Assembly (NCBI RefSeq): GCF_008370345.1
Contig: NZ_VTUU01000001.1
Span: 296,223 to 360,222, forward strand
Source of the DNA: Marinobacter salinexigens
GTDB taxonomy: Bacteria > Pseudomonadota > Gammaproteobacteria > Pseudomonadales > Oleiphilaceae
Reading direction: 5' to 3'
Length of the DNA: 64,000 nucleotides
Positions 11,391-19,836 of this stretch are shown here, one piece after another. Both the position numbers and the translations under genes were made by a program. A model generated the notes under the pieces. It had not been told where the DNA came from, searched no databases, and was given only the letters and a program-made list of their open reading frames with translations. Each line of letters begins with the position of its first letter. Within the stretch, counting starts at the first letter, position 1.

Positions 11391-14300
11391 TGGTTGCTCG
11401 CCTGCTTCACTGTCAACGCCTGTTGGGAATGGTGGTAACCATGCTTTGTCTGCTGGGGGTGGCAGCATACAGTACCATGCCGAGACAGGAGGACCCTTCG
11501 TTCCCCTACCGGGCCGGCATGATTACCGTTCAGTACCCTGGAGCCAGCGCCGACGATGTGGAGCGGCTGGTGCTGCAGCCCCTCGCAGATGAGCTGCGCC
11601 AGGTGGAGGAGCTGGATTTCAGTCAGGGTACGGCCCGGACCGGGGTGGCTTTGATGCGATTGCGTCTGGACGACGACATCTACGATACCGATCCGGCCTG
11701 GGACCGGGTCCGGCAGGCGATGGATCGTGCCAGGTTGGATTTCCCGGACGGTGTCAGTCAGATGGCGCTGGATGACCGGTTGATCGATATCCCTGCCATC
11801 GTAATGGCGGTGTCGGGCTCCCCATCAGTGACCGAACTGAGTCAGGTCGCTGAGAGGTTGAAAGACAACCTGTCGGATATCCCCGGCGTCTCCCGTATCG
11901 AGCTGGACGGGGATGCCGATGAACAGGTCACCCTGGCGCTGGACGACGCGGCCCTTTTCCGGCTGGGTATTTCGCCGGCCCGGGTTATGGACACTTTGGC
12001 ACGCCGGAACCAGACCATCCCCGGAGGGTTCGTGGTCAGTGATGGTCGTCGGCTATCGGTGTTACCGAACAGTGAGTTCACCAGCATTGATGCCATTCGC
12101 GCAACGCCGATCGAGCTGCCGGACGGTTCCCAGGTTCCGCTCGCTGCGGCTGCCGATGTCTGGCGTGGACCAGCAGAGCCAAGGCAGCCTGAAACCTGGT
12201 ATGACGGCGAGCGGGTGGTGCTGGTGTCCATCATCATGGAAGAAGGCAGTACGGATGCCATTCGCTTTGGCCAGCGAATTCGCGAACGGATCGAGATGAT
12301 TCGCGATGACTTCCAGCCGTACGAGATTCGGGAAATGTTTTTTCAGCCGGACAAAGTCCAGGATCGCCTCGATAACCTTGCCTGGAGCCTCGTGCTTTCT
12401 GTGCTGATCATCGTGGCGGTGGTGTTTACTGGTATGGGGATCCGTATGGGGCTTCTGGTTGCCTCTATCCTGCCAATGGTGGCGCTGATCAGCATCGGCC
12501 TCTATGATCTTGGCGGTGGAGTATTGCACCAGATCGCCGTCATCGGCATGGTGATTTCCCTCGGCATCCTGATTGATAACGCGATCGTCATTGTCGAGAA
12601 CATCCAGGGGCATCTGGATGCAGGGATGCGACGCCTGGATGCCCTGCGCCAGGCTGTCGGTGAGCTTGCCGGGCCCCTGGGAGCATCGACAGGAACAACC
12701 TTGGCCGCCTTTGCGCCACTGCTGTTGTCCAAGGGCGGAGCGGCAGATTTTACCCGGGGTGTGCCGGTCATGATCATGCTGACGCTTTCCGTGAGCTATC
12801 TTCTGGCCATTTCTGCGGTTCCATTGCTCGCCGCGAAATTCCTCAAGCCCCGGCACGATGCTGGCAGCGACCGGTTGCTCGGTCTGGCCCAGTACCTGGG
12901 GCACCTGGTATCCCGATACCCGGGGCGCCTGATTGCAGCCGGTACCTTGCTCGTCGTCATCAGCGTGGGCATGACCCCGTTTATGGCTCAGCAGTTTTTC
13001 CCCAATGCAGACCGTCCGCGGGTGGTGGTGGAGCTGTATATGCCCGAGGGCACAGATCAGAGCCGGACCTCCGAAGCTGCGGCGGATCTGGAAGCCATGA
13101 TCCGCACCCAGTCGAATGCTCTGGAAGTGCACAGGTTCGTGGGGTACACCGGCCCGAGCTTTTACTACAACCTGCAGCGTGCTCCCCAGTCGCCCAATCG
13201 GGCCCGGCTTGTTATCCGAACGCCGACCCTGGAGGACACGACAGACATGATCCGTTGGGTACGGGCTCATGTGAAAGACGAGATGCCGGAGCTCGATGTG
13301 ACCGTTGGAATCCTTGGGCAAGGGCCGCCGAGAGCGGCCCCGGTGGAAGTTCGGGTGTACCATGCTAACGACGAAACCCGTGCCGACGCGGTCGAACAGA
13401 TTTTCGCCATACTGCGAGGAACGGCGGGTACCGTGGATGTCCGTCATGACCTGGATATCGGTGTGCCGAGCATTTCGATCAACGTGGACGATGCCACTGC
13501 GGCGCGCTATGGGCTGACCAGGGCAGATGTTGCCCAAAGTCTTTATGGCCAGAGTTTTGGTGTGGTCGCTGAGAAATACAGGCAGGAAGACGACCCCATA
13601 CCGCTGGTTTTACGTTCACGGGAAGGTACGTCACTATCACTGTCGAGGTTGTTGTCGGTCAATATCTACAACGATCGAGGGGATGCCATTCCATTGTCTG
13701 CCGTTGCGAGTGTTGATACCGATTGGGAACCCGCAGCGCGATATCTGAGAGATGGTGTGCGGGTGAATACCATCACGGCCAACCTGCTGACCGGTTACAG
13801 TTTCAGTCAGGCGCTGGATGGCCTGTATGCGGGCCTGGAGGGAGCGCCGTTACCTCCCGGAACCCGTATGGAGCTCGGGGGCGATGCCGAGGGCTCCGGA
13901 GATGCTAACGGGGCCTTGCTGACAGCAGCTCCGATCGGCATTTTGCTGTTGCTGTTCTTCCTGTTGCTTCAGTTCAACTCATTCCGACGGGTGGGTATCA
14001 TTCTGCTCACGGTGCCTCTGGCCACCGTTGGGATCTTCCCGGGCCTGGTGTTGTCGGATTCGCCCTTCGGCTTTCAATCGCTGCTGGGCGTCATTGCGCT
14101 GGTAGGCATTGTGGTCAATAACGCCATTGTCTTGCTGGACGTCATGGACAGGGAGCTGGCCGCTGGGGAAGATATCCGGAATGCCGTACGCAGAGCCGTT
14201 GAACAGCGTACCCGGCCGATCCTGCTGACTACCGCAACCACCGTCGCGGGCCTGCTGCCGCTGGCGTTTTCCAGTTCCACCCTGTGGCCGCCTATGGCAT

Positions 14301-14416
14301 GGGCAATCATCTCAGGCCTGTTGGCATCCACGGTGTTGACCCTCCTGGTTATCCCGGCCGTATGCACCCAGTTGATCCGGACGCCCGTTCCGGAGCCGGA
14401 AAACGCCCCGGCATAA
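11390..14416 (+). CDS. RND family efflux permease (AcrB/MexB-like)
   Basis: A 1008-residue proton-driven inner-membrane pump. It starts with TM1 (LLGMVVTMLCLLGVAAYSTMPRQEDPSFPYRAGMITVQYPGASADDVERLV), followed by a large periplasmic porter loop, a six-helix bundle near residues 335-480 with GMVISLGILIDNAIVIVENI (the TM4 Asp relay region), a second periplasmic loop about 535-830, and a C-terminal helix bundle with GVIALVGIVVNNAIVLLDVMDRE and RTRPILLTTATTVAGLLPLAF. The length is normal for the family. It is translationally coupled to the adaptor gene (ATGA-type overlap). Substrates, such as drugs, solvents or bile-like detergents, cannot be read from the sequence. Confidence 0.93.
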   Translation: MVARLLHCQRLLGMVVTMLCLLGVAAYSTMPRQEDPSFPYRAGMITVQYPGASADDVERLVLQPLADELRQVEELDFSQGTARTGVALMRLRLDDDIYDTDPAWDRVRQAMDRARLDFPDGVSQMALDDRLIDIPAIVMAVSGSPSVTELSQVAERLKDNLSDIPGVSRIELDGDADEQVTLALDDAALFRLGISPARVMDTLARRNQTIPGGFVVSDGRRLSVLPNSEFTSIDAIRATPIELPDGSQVPLAAAADVWRGPAEPRQPETWYDGERVVLVSIIMEEGSTDAIRFGQRIRERIEMIRDDFQPYEIREMFFQPDKVQDRLDNLAWSLVLSVLIIVAVVFTGMGIRMGLLVASILPMVALISIGLYDLGGGVLHQIAVIGMVISLGILIDNAIVIVENIQGHLDAGMRRLDALRQAVGELAGPLGASTGTTLAAFAPLLLSKGGAADFTRGVPVMIMLTLSVSYLLAISAVPLLAAKFLKPRHDAGSDRLLGLAQYLGHLVSRYPGRLIAAGTLLVVISVGMTPFMAQQFFPNADRPRVVVELYMPEGTDQSRTSEAAADLEAMIRTQSNALEVHRFVGYTGPSFYYNLQRAPQSPNRARLVIRTPTLEDTTDMIRWVRAHVKDEMPELDVTVGILGQGPPRAAPVEVRVYHANDETRADAVEQIFAILRGTAGTVDVRHDLDIGVPSISINVDDATAARYGLTRADVAQSLYGQSFGVVAEKYRQEDDPIPLVLRSREGTSLSLSRLLSVNIYNDRGDAIPLSAVASVDTDWEPAARYLRDGVRVNTITANLLTGYSFSQALDGLYAGLEGAPLPPGTRMELGGDAEGSGDANGALLTAAPIGILLLLFFLLLQFNSFRRVGIILLTVPLATVGIFPGLVLSDSPFGFQSLLGVIALVGIVVNNAIVLLDVMDRELAAGEDIRNAVRRAVEQRTRPILLTTATTVAGLLPLAFSSSTLWPPMAWAIISGLLASTVLTLLVIPAVCTQLIRTPVPEPENAPA

Positions 14417-14424
14417 ACAACTTA

Positions 14425-14459
14425 TGATCAGGCTCCCGATGAATTTTGGGGCCTGATCA
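14425..14459. terminator. Hairpin between convergent pump and astE genes
   Basis: TGATCAGGC (14425-14433) pairs perfectly with GCCTGATCA (14451-14459). It begins 9 nt after the pump stop and includes the astE stop codon and its last codons. There is no strong U-tract, so it may be a shared 3' processing or stability hairpin for both transcripts. Confidence 0.5.
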
Positions 14460-15477
14460 TCAGCCCCGCACGCTGTCCAACCGGCACCTGGCGATTCGGG
14501 AACACAATCGCCTCCGGCCGATCACCCACCCGGTAACACGTTCGTTCGTCTTCCCAGATGACGGTACCGGGGGCGTATTCAGTAAAATTCGATGCATCAT
14601 CCGCGACATGAAACCGGAACCCCTGGCCCGTATTCAAAACCTCGTGAACCACCTCATACACGGTCAGCCGGCCAAGGTTCTCTGCTGAGGCGGGGGAAGG
14701 CTCGCCTGAAAACCGCCGCCGAAGGGCCTCCCTTATGCCGGAGAAACGGCCGTGGTCGTTCTCACCGAACGGCCGAACCTTCCCCAGTTCAATAGTAAAA
14801 CTCTCCGCCCCGAGTTTTGACGACGTAAACGAAGAAAACGTCGTACCCGCCTTGTGCTGCAGTAGCAGCGTCTCCACATCGGCCTCCAGCAAAAAACGGC
14901 ACTGGCTGGCGGGCACTTCACGGCCTTCAACAAACGGATAAAGCGCGAACTTCTCACGGCAGGAGGGCCGAATGGCTGTATGCAGATCGTAATGACTCAA
15001 AGCCAGCCCGGAATGCCGGTCCGAAAATTCCCGGCAGAGCCTCTCAAGCTCCGCAGCCCGATGTGCTTCTGGGAAGTTCTGATATTCCGCTTTGGCATGC
15101 GCACCGGCAAACAGCCGATTCATATTCACATCCAGAAACCGCTCCCCGGCCACCATGGCCGGTGGATTGCCCAGAATCAGAAGCAGAGGGCAGGTAATTG
15201 GCAGGTCGCCGCGAAGGATATCTGAAACCAGCTCATTCAGAACTTCGATAGGTGCCGTTTCATTACCGTGGACACCGGCAGAAATGATGAGGGCTTCGTG
15301 GTTTGGATTGGGGGTAGTTGAAGGTGGTGTCAGTTCAAGAATGCCGACATCGCGGCGGATCACCCCAGTGCCGTCTGTCAGTGTGGAGGCGGCGTTTGGG
15401 ATTTGTGAATCACTGTGGCTGAGGGTATGAGTCAGCCAGTTGGTGGCCAATCCAAAAAGTTCAGAAGAAGTATGCAT
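14428..15477 (-). CDS. astE: Succinylglutamate desuccinylase
   Basis: A 349-residue zinc hydrolase of the AstE/aspartoacylase family. It cleaves N2-succinylglutamate to succinate and glutamate, the last AST step. Zinc and catalytic motifs seen are GVHGNETAPIEVL (His and Glu ligands), the third ligand His in HYDLHTAIR, and the catalytic Glu region SFTIELGKVRPFGEND. The start MHTSSELFGL has only a weak RBS. It is separated from the other ast genes by the efflux cluster and lies downstream of the arginine-type ABC transporter genes on the same strand, with a long cloverleaf-like repeat in between. Length matches the family (about 330-350). Confidence 0.92.
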   Translation of the reverse strand: MHTSSELFGLATNWLTHTLSHSDSQIPNAASTLTDGTGVIRRDVGILELTPPSTTPNPNHEALIISAGVHGNETAPIEVLNELVSDILRGDLPITCPLLLILGNPPAMVAGERFLDVNMNRLFAGAHAKAEYQNFPEAHRAAELERLCREFSDRHSGLALSHYDLHTAIRPSCREKFALYPFVEGREVPASQCRFLLEADVETLLLQHKAGTTFSSFTSSKLGAESFTIELGKVRPFGENDHGRFSGIREALRRRFSGEPSPASAENLGRLTVYEVVHEVLNTGQGFRFHVADDASNFTEYAPGTVIWEDERTCYRVGDRPEAIVFPNRQVPVGQRAGLMIRPQNSSGA

Positions 15478-15505
15478 ATCATCGTCCCCGAACAGATTAG
15501 AAGGT

Positions 15506-15609
15506 CAGCGGGTTTATGGCCGTCCGGGAATGTTGAAGGCCACGGATGGCCGAAAACAAGCGCACATGGATGTGCTCGTAGCGGTTCCCGGACGGCCATA
15601 AACCCGCTG
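15506..15609. repeat. Cloverleaf-forming element: 25-bp inverted repeat with two inner hairpins
   Basis: The arms 15506-15530 and 15585-15609 are perfect reverse complements over 25 nt (left arm starts CAGCGGGTTTATGG). Inside lie two further perfect stems: GGCCA/TGGCC around CGGA (15538-15551) and GCACAT/ATGTGC around GG (15562-15575). The whole 104 nt folds as a three-way junction on either strand. It fills most of the 163-bp gap between the transporter permease stop and astE. It looks like a dispersed extragenic palindrome of the REP/ERIC class or an mRNA processing signal. I recall similar repeats in Marinobacter intergenic regions but cannot search here. Confidence 0.75.
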
Positions 15610-15640
15610 GCCCGGCACCAAAGCCAAAGGGGGAAAGAGC

Positions 15641-16363
15641 CTAGTTCTGAACCGGCCGCTGATGCCGTAAAAGATGACTTTCAAGCTTACGAAACGCAAA
15701 AACGAGAATAAACGTCAGCACCAGATAACAACACGCCACAAAGATAAACGCATCAAACGGCGCATAGAACCGTGAGTAAATATTCCTCGCCGCCCCGGTA
15801 AGATCCACAATCGTCACCACACTGGCAATCGCACTCGAATGCAGCATGAAAATAACCTCATTGGAGTACGCCTGAACCGCCCGCCGCGCCGCGCTCGGCA
15901 GGACAATGCGACGGGTACGCAACCACCAGCTCATACCATACGCCTTGGCGGCCTCAATCTCCCCGTTGGGTGTAGACACAATCGCCCCGCGAATGATCTC
16001 AGTGGTATAGGCGCAGGTATTCAGCGCAAACGCCAGAAGGGCAGGGTAAAACGGCTCCCGGAAAATCTCCCACCAGAAGGTTTCCTGAATACCCGGAATC
16101 TGGGCAATGCCGTAGTAGATGATGTACAACTGAATCAACAGTGGGGTACCACGGAACAGGTAGGTATAGACCCAGACCGGCCCGGATACGAAGGGATTTT
16201 TTACGGTTCGCAGCAACGCCAGAGGAACGGCACAGACAAGCCCTACAATCAGGGACAGGAAGACCAGCTGTACGGTCGTCACCAAACCGTCCCAGTATTC
16301 CATGATGGTCATGGCGGTGAAGATGTCGTTCTGGTCCAGCCATTGGGCGATAAAATCAGGCAT
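15641..16363 (-). CDS. aotM: Arginine/ornithine-type ABC transporter permease (AotM/HisM)
   Basis: A 240-residue inner-membrane permease of the polar amino acid family (HisM/ArtM). It has five predicted helices, beginning with GLVTTVQLVFLSLIVGLVCAVPLALL. The family block VWVYTYLFRGTPLLIQLYIIYYG and the EAA loop EIEAAKAYGMSWWLRTRRIVLPSAARRAV, which docks on the ATPase, are clear. It begins 3 nt after the stop of the partner permease. The arginine assignment rests on the ast genes on both sides and on the order J-Q-M as in Pseudomonas aot; histidine or lysine/ornithine use is possible. Confidence 0.88.
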   Translation of the reverse strand: MPDFIAQWLDQNDIFTAMTIMEYWDGLVTTVQLVFLSLIVGLVCAVPLALLRTVKNPFVSGPVWVYTYLFRGTPLLIQLYIIYYGIAQIPGIQETFWWEIFREPFYPALLAFALNTCAYTTEIIRGAIVSTPNGEIEAAKAYGMSWWLRTRRIVLPSAARRAVQAYSNEVIFMLHSSAIASVVTIVDLTGAARNIYSRFYAPFDAFIFVACCYLVLTFILVFAFRKLESHLLRHQRPVQN

Positions 16364-16366
16364 CGT

Positions 16367-17071
16367 TTATCCCCCGTGGACAACGCCGACGTTGGCGCGC
16401 TTATCGAGCCATTTGATAAACAGCTCAGAGCCTGCTGTCAGGGCCAGGTAGACCGCTGCAACAGGGATGAAAAAGTGGAACGGCATACGCTCGGCCTTGG
16501 CCGCTTCCTCTGCCACCCGGACCATATCTGTCAGTCCGATGATAGAAACCAGGGCCGTTGTTTTCAGCAGCACCTGCCAGTTGTTGCCAATGCCTGGCAG
16601 TGCGTGTCGCAGCATTTGCGGGAAAATGATACGGCGGAAAGTGTGCCAGCGGGTAAAACCATAGGCCTTGGCCGCCTCGACCTGACCGGTTTCAACGGCC
16701 AGGAACGCACCCCGGAAGGTTTCAGTCATGTAGGCACCAAAAATCAGGCCGATGGTCACTACGCCAGAGATAAACGGATCGAACTGAAAGAAAAAATCAA
16801 TCTCGTAGGCTTCATAGAGGTAGTCCGACAGGTTGTTCACGGCTACCTGGCCGCCGTAGTAGAACAGCAGCATCATCACCAGGTCAGGAATGCCTCGAAT
16901 CACGGTGGTGTAGCCAGTCGCGATACCCTTGGCCAGTCGGTTTCCCGACAGTTTCGAGGAAGCACCGATCAGCCCCAGAGCGAGTGCCAGAGCGAGGGAA
17001 AGAAAGGCCAGTTCGATGGTGATTACCGCACCGTCAAGCAGGCTCGGGCCGTAGCCTTTGAGATCGAACAT
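16367..17071 (-). CDS. aotQ: Arginine/ornithine-type ABC transporter permease (AotQ/HisQ)
   Basis: A 234-residue permease paired with the downstream one. It starts MFDLKGYGPSLLDGAVITIELAFLSLALALALGLIGA, has the family signature YTTVIRGIPDLVMMLLFYYGGQ and an EAA loop VEAAKAYGFTRWHTFRRIIFPQMLRHALPG. The two permeases would form the heterodimeric channel across the inner membrane. It lies 49 nt after the binding-protein gene. Confidence 0.88.
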   Translation of the reverse strand: MFDLKGYGPSLLDGAVITIELAFLSLALALALGLIGASSKLSGNRLAKGIATGYTTVIRGIPDLVMMLLFYYGGQVAVNNLSDYLYEAYEIDFFFQFDPFISGVVTIGLIFGAYMTETFRGAFLAVETGQVEAAKAYGFTRWHTFRRIIFPQMLRHALPGIGNNWQVLLKTTALVSIIGLTDMVRVAEEAAKAERMPFHFFIPVAAVYLALTAGSELFIKWLDKRANVGVVHGG

Positions 17072-17120
17072 GAATAGTTCCGGTCAGCAGGGGTGGCCTC
17101 TCGGCCACCCCTGACAGCGT

Positions 17121-17876
17121 TTACATCTTGACGTCGTAAGCGAAGTATTTCTGCATGATGGCATCGTAAGTGCCGTCATTCTTCAGCTTCTTCAGAGTGG
17201 CGTTAACCTTGCCAGCCAGGTCCTTGTCACGCTTGCGCATGGCAACACCAACACCGTCGCCCAGCTTGACCGGCTCACCGACTTCCTTGAAGCCTTCTTT
17301 GGAGAGAACGGTTTGCTCGCCTACCGGGTAATCGACGAAGACTACATCCAGTCGCTGGCCTTCAAGGTCCAGTACCATGTCATCCGCAGTGGTGTAACGC
17401 TTGATGGTTACTACGCCGCCCATTTCCTCGGTTACGAAGGTGTCCATGGTGGTACCGCGCTGAACACCCACAGTTTTGCCTTTCATGGCTTCCATGTCGG
17501 TGACGTCGGTGTTGAAATCGTCCGGTCCGAACCAGCCACCCGGGGTGTTGTAGTACGGCTCGGAAAACAGGACGCGCTCGGCCCGTTCCGGGGTAATGGA
17601 CATGGAGGACATGATAGCGTCGAACTTGCGTGCTACGAGTCCGGGGATCATGCCGTCCCAGGCCTGGATGACGAATTCGCAGTCGGCTTTCATTTCGGCA
17701 CACATGGCTTCAGCCAGTTCCACTTCGAAGCCGGTAAGTTCGCCGTTTTCATCTTTGTATTCGAACGGCTCGTAGGGCACGTCGAATGCAATGCGGATTT
17801 CTTTCCAGTCTTTAGCCTGGACGGTGCCGGCAGCCATTGCCAGGGCGCAGCTTGCTGCAACGATCAGTTTTTTCAT
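17121..17876 (-). CDS. aotJ: Periplasmic basic-amino-acid binding protein (AotJ/ArgT-like)
   Basis: A 251-residue solute-binding protein (SBP family 3). A Sec signal peptide MKKLIVAASCALAMAAGTVQA is cleaved before KDWKE. The ligand-site pattern IRIAFDVPYEPFEYKDENGELTGFEVELAEAMCAEM is typical of LAO/HisJ/AotJ proteins, as are DAIMSSMSITPERAERVLFSEPYYNTP and the Asp-containing VVFVDYPVGE. The fold should bind arginine, ornithine or related amino acids in the periplasm and deliver them to AotQM. It is the second gene of the aotP-J-Q-M set. Confidence 0.9.
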   Translation of the reverse strand: MKKLIVAASCALAMAAGTVQAKDWKEIRIAFDVPYEPFEYKDENGELTGFEVELAEAMCAEMKADCEFVIQAWDGMIPGLVARKFDAIMSSMSITPERAERVLFSEPYYNTPGGWFGPDDFNTDVTDMEAMKGKTVGVQRGTTMDTFVTEEMGGVVTIKRYTTADDMVLDLEGQRLDVVFVDYPVGEQTVLSKEGFKEVGEPVKLGDGVGVAMRKRDKDLAGKVNATLKKLKNDGTYDAIMQKYFAYDVKM

Positions 17877-17958
17877 GTGTCACTTCTCCAGTTATTGCCT
17901 TTTGGGCTTATTTTTCTGACGTTTTAATGTCAACTTCGATTCAAGATAGCACCGGGTA

Positions 17959-18729
17959 TCAGAACTTTGGAGCCAGGAACTGTTTCATACGCTCCGACTC
18001 CGGATGATCGAATACTTTGTCCGGTGTACCCTGTTCCTCGATCACGCCCTGATGCAAAAACAGGACCTGAGTTGACACATCCCTTGCAAACGCCATTTCG
18101 TGGGTGACCACGATCATGGTTCGGCCTTCCTCAGCCAGACTCTGCATAACCTTGAGAACTTCGCCTACCAGCTCAGGATCGAGTGCGGAGGTTGGCTCAT
18201 CGAACAGCATGACTTCCGGCTCCATGGCGAGCGCCCGGGCAATGGCCGCCCGTTGTTGCTGACCGCCAGACATCTGGGCCGGGTAATAATCCTTGCGTTC
18301 GTAGATGCCAACTTTCTGGAGGTAGGCTTCGGCGCGCTCAATAGCTTCCTTTTTGGGGACCTTGAGCACGTGGACGGGTGCTTCAATGATGTTTTCCAGC
18401 ACCGTCATGTGTGACCACAGATTGAATCCCTGAAACACCATCGACAGCTTGGCCCGGATAAGTTCAACCTGTCGATTATCGGCGGGAATTCGCTCGCCTT
18501 TGCCGTTGTCTTTGAACCGTATTGGGTCGCCGTGCACGATAATGTCGCCAGAAGTCGGCGTTTCCAACAGGTTGATACAGCGTAGAAAAGTACTTTTTCC
18601 GGAGCCGGAGCTGCCGATCAGAGAGACGACATCCCCTTTTCGGGTTTCCAGCGAAATGCCCTTGAGCACTTCCAGTTTATTAAAGGTTTTGTGAATATCC
18701 CTGCAGATCAAGGGTGCTTGGTCCGCCAT
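17959..18729 (-). CDS. aotP: Amino-acid ABC transporter ATPase (AotP/HisP)
   Basis: A 256-residue ATP-binding subunit. The motifs are Walker [10 protein letters not shown], the signature [15 protein letters not shown], Walker [15 protein letters not shown] and the switch His in [14 protein letters not shown] choose the ATG at 18729 ([16 protein letters not shown]) rather than the one at 18750, because AGGAG sits 7 nt before it. It heads the minus-strand transporter set, 68 nt after the glcC-like gene. A weak promoter candidate lies in that gap. It supplies energy for uptake of basic amino acids. Confidence 0.92.
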   Translation of the reverse strand: MADQAPLICRDIHKTFNKLEVLKGISLETRKGDVVSLIGSSGSGKSTFLRCINLLETPTSGDIIVHGDPIRFKDNGKGERIPADNRQVELIRAKLSMVFQGFNLWSHMTVLENIIEAPVHVLKVPKKEAIERAEAYLQKVGIYERKDYYPAQMSGGQQQRAAIARALAMEPEVMLFDEPTSALDPELVGEVLKVMQSLAEEGRTMIVVTHEMAFARDVSTQVLFLHQGVIEEQGTPDKVFDHPESERMKQFLAPKF

Positions 18730-18762
18730 GGGTGGCTCCTGGGCTGTCATTCAAAGGCGCAT

Positions 18763-18791
18763 GTTTTACGTACTGTGGAACAGGAAATCAA
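18763..18791 (-). promoter_or_regulatory. Possible sigma-70 promoter of the aot operon
   Basis: On the minus strand TTGATT (18791-18786) is followed after 17 nt by TAAAAC (18768-18763). Each hexamer matches the consensus at 4 of 6 positions. It lies between the glcC-like stop and aotP, where a separate promoter would be needed. Confidence 0.35.
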
Positions 18792-18797
18792 TACCTA

Positions 18798-19559
18798 CTA
18801 GTGAGGGTTTTGAAGCGAATCCCGTGCCGGAATATCTCCTGGTACTGGCATCCTGATCACTTTACTACCTTCTTTTTCCATATTACGCATGGCCTCGCTC
18901 ACAAAGCGGACGTGGGCCGTTGCGACTTTCTGGGCGACTGCCGGTTTGCCCTCCATGACCGCTTCGTAGAGCTGGCGGTGCTGGCGTACGATCTTCTTGC
19001 GCATCTCCTCACGGGGATTGAGGTTGGCAACCGATGCCTGGACGGTCATCAGCATCATGTTTTTCAGGCTGTTGAGTACGTGGACCAATACCGGATTGTG
19101 AGATGCCTCCACGATCGCCAGATGAAAACCATGATCTGGTCGGGCGTTACTCAGGGGATCGGTGTCTTCCAGTGCCTTGAACGCCTTCGTTATACGGTGC
19201 TTGTCGATACTGGTGGCACGTTGTGCCGCCAGGAAAGCAGCCTGTCCTTCCAGCTGCTCCCGGACTTCCAGCAGATCGTAAAGTGTTCGTGGGTGGCCTT
19301 CGAAAAGATGCATGAGTGGTCCGGGCTCGCCCATCGCATCTGTGTTGGGAACTATGCTGGCCACGAATGAACCTTTGCCATGACGGGTTTCAATAACGCC
19401 ACGTCCCTGAAGCTCGTGCAAAGCTTCCCTGATGACTGCCCGGGATACACTGAGGCGAGCCGCAAGTTGCCGTTCTGAGGGGATTTTCTGTCCCGGTGCC
19501 AGACCACCATCAAGGATGAGACGTTCCAGCCGGTATGAGATTTCCTGGGAGATTGCCAT
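18798..19559 (-). CDS. glcC: FadR-subfamily GntR regulator of the glycolate operon (GlcC-like)
   Basis: A 253-residue regulator. The N-terminal winged helix reads ISYRLERLILDGGLAPGQKIPSERQLAARLSVSRAVIREALHELQGRGVIETRHGKGSFV. The C-terminal all-helical FCD ligand domain has metal-type His residues (DHGFHLAIVEASHN, VRQHRQLYEAV). It is divergent from the TRAP and glycolate oxidase genes, as glcC is from glcDEF in E. coli. Two identical 13-bp palindromes, CTGGTCTGACCAG, in the shared intergenic region fit the FadR-family consensus TGGTNNNACCA. It probably responds to glycolate or a related 2-hydroxy acid; LldR-like lactate sensing is the main alternative. Confidence 0.82.
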   Translation of the reverse strand: MAISQEISYRLERLILDGGLAPGQKIPSERQLAARLSVSRAVIREALHELQGRGVIETRHGKGSFVASIVPNTDAMGEPGPLMHLFEGHPRTLYDLLEVREQLEGQAAFLAAQRATSIDKHRITKAFKALEDTDPLSNARPDHGFHLAIVEASHNPVLVHVLNSLKNMMLMTVQASVANLNPREEMRKKIVRQHRQLYEAVMEGKPAVAQKVATAHVRFVSEAMRNMEKEGSKVIRMPVPGDIPARDSLQNPH

Positions 19560-19580
19560 TCAGTTGCCTGTTGCTGCCCT

Positions 19581-19593
19581 CTGGTCTGACCAG
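19581..19593. promoter_or_regulatory. FadR-family operator 1 (glcC side)
   Basis: CTGGTCTGACCAG is a perfect palindrome with a central T, 21 nt upstream of the regulator start codon. It is identical to the core of operator 2 and matches the TGGTNNNACCA pattern of FadR-type regulators. The location suggests autoregulation. Confidence 0.7.
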
Positions 19594-19696
19594 TTGCTGT
19601 TTTAATTCTGAGTGGTTGATCCGTCAACTGAAGTGCTCCTGAGCCCCGTAAATATGGCTGATTCCGTCAGGTTCGTCCATTTTTCTTGAATTAAAA

Positions 19697-19711
19697 ACTG
19701 GTCTGACCAGT
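19697..19711. promoter_or_regulatory. FadR-family operator 2 (TRAP/glc operon side)
   Basis: ACTGGTCTGACCAGT is a perfect 15-bp palindrome, about 125 nt before the TRAP binding-protein start. It contains the same 13-bp core as operator 1, and the two centres are 117 bp apart, which would allow looping. Directly after it, GTCCAGTGTTCTGGAC (19712-19727) forms another 6-bp inverted repeat that may be a degenerate third site. Confidence 0.7.
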
Positions 19712-19836
19712 GTCCAGTGTTCTGGACTATTCCGGGATTCATGACGAATATCTTTCAGATGCCGAGTTGCGCCTTCCGCTTTCTTGGCAAGTTTTAGAGG
19801 CTGACAAATAAAATAACGCGAACGGAGAAAGAGTTG

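Noticed and set aside
12062..13537. A 491-codon minus-strand open frame
   Set aside because: Antisense to the RND pump gene; no recognisable domain and His/Gln/Asp-rich composition.
15415..15711. A 98-codon plus-strand frame through the cloverleaf repeat
   Set aside because: The sequence is explained by the inverted repeat and there is no RBS; the translation would vary with any copy of the repeat.
15839..17077. A 412-codon plus-strand open frame
   Set aside because: Antisense to both amino-acid permease genes; no domain.
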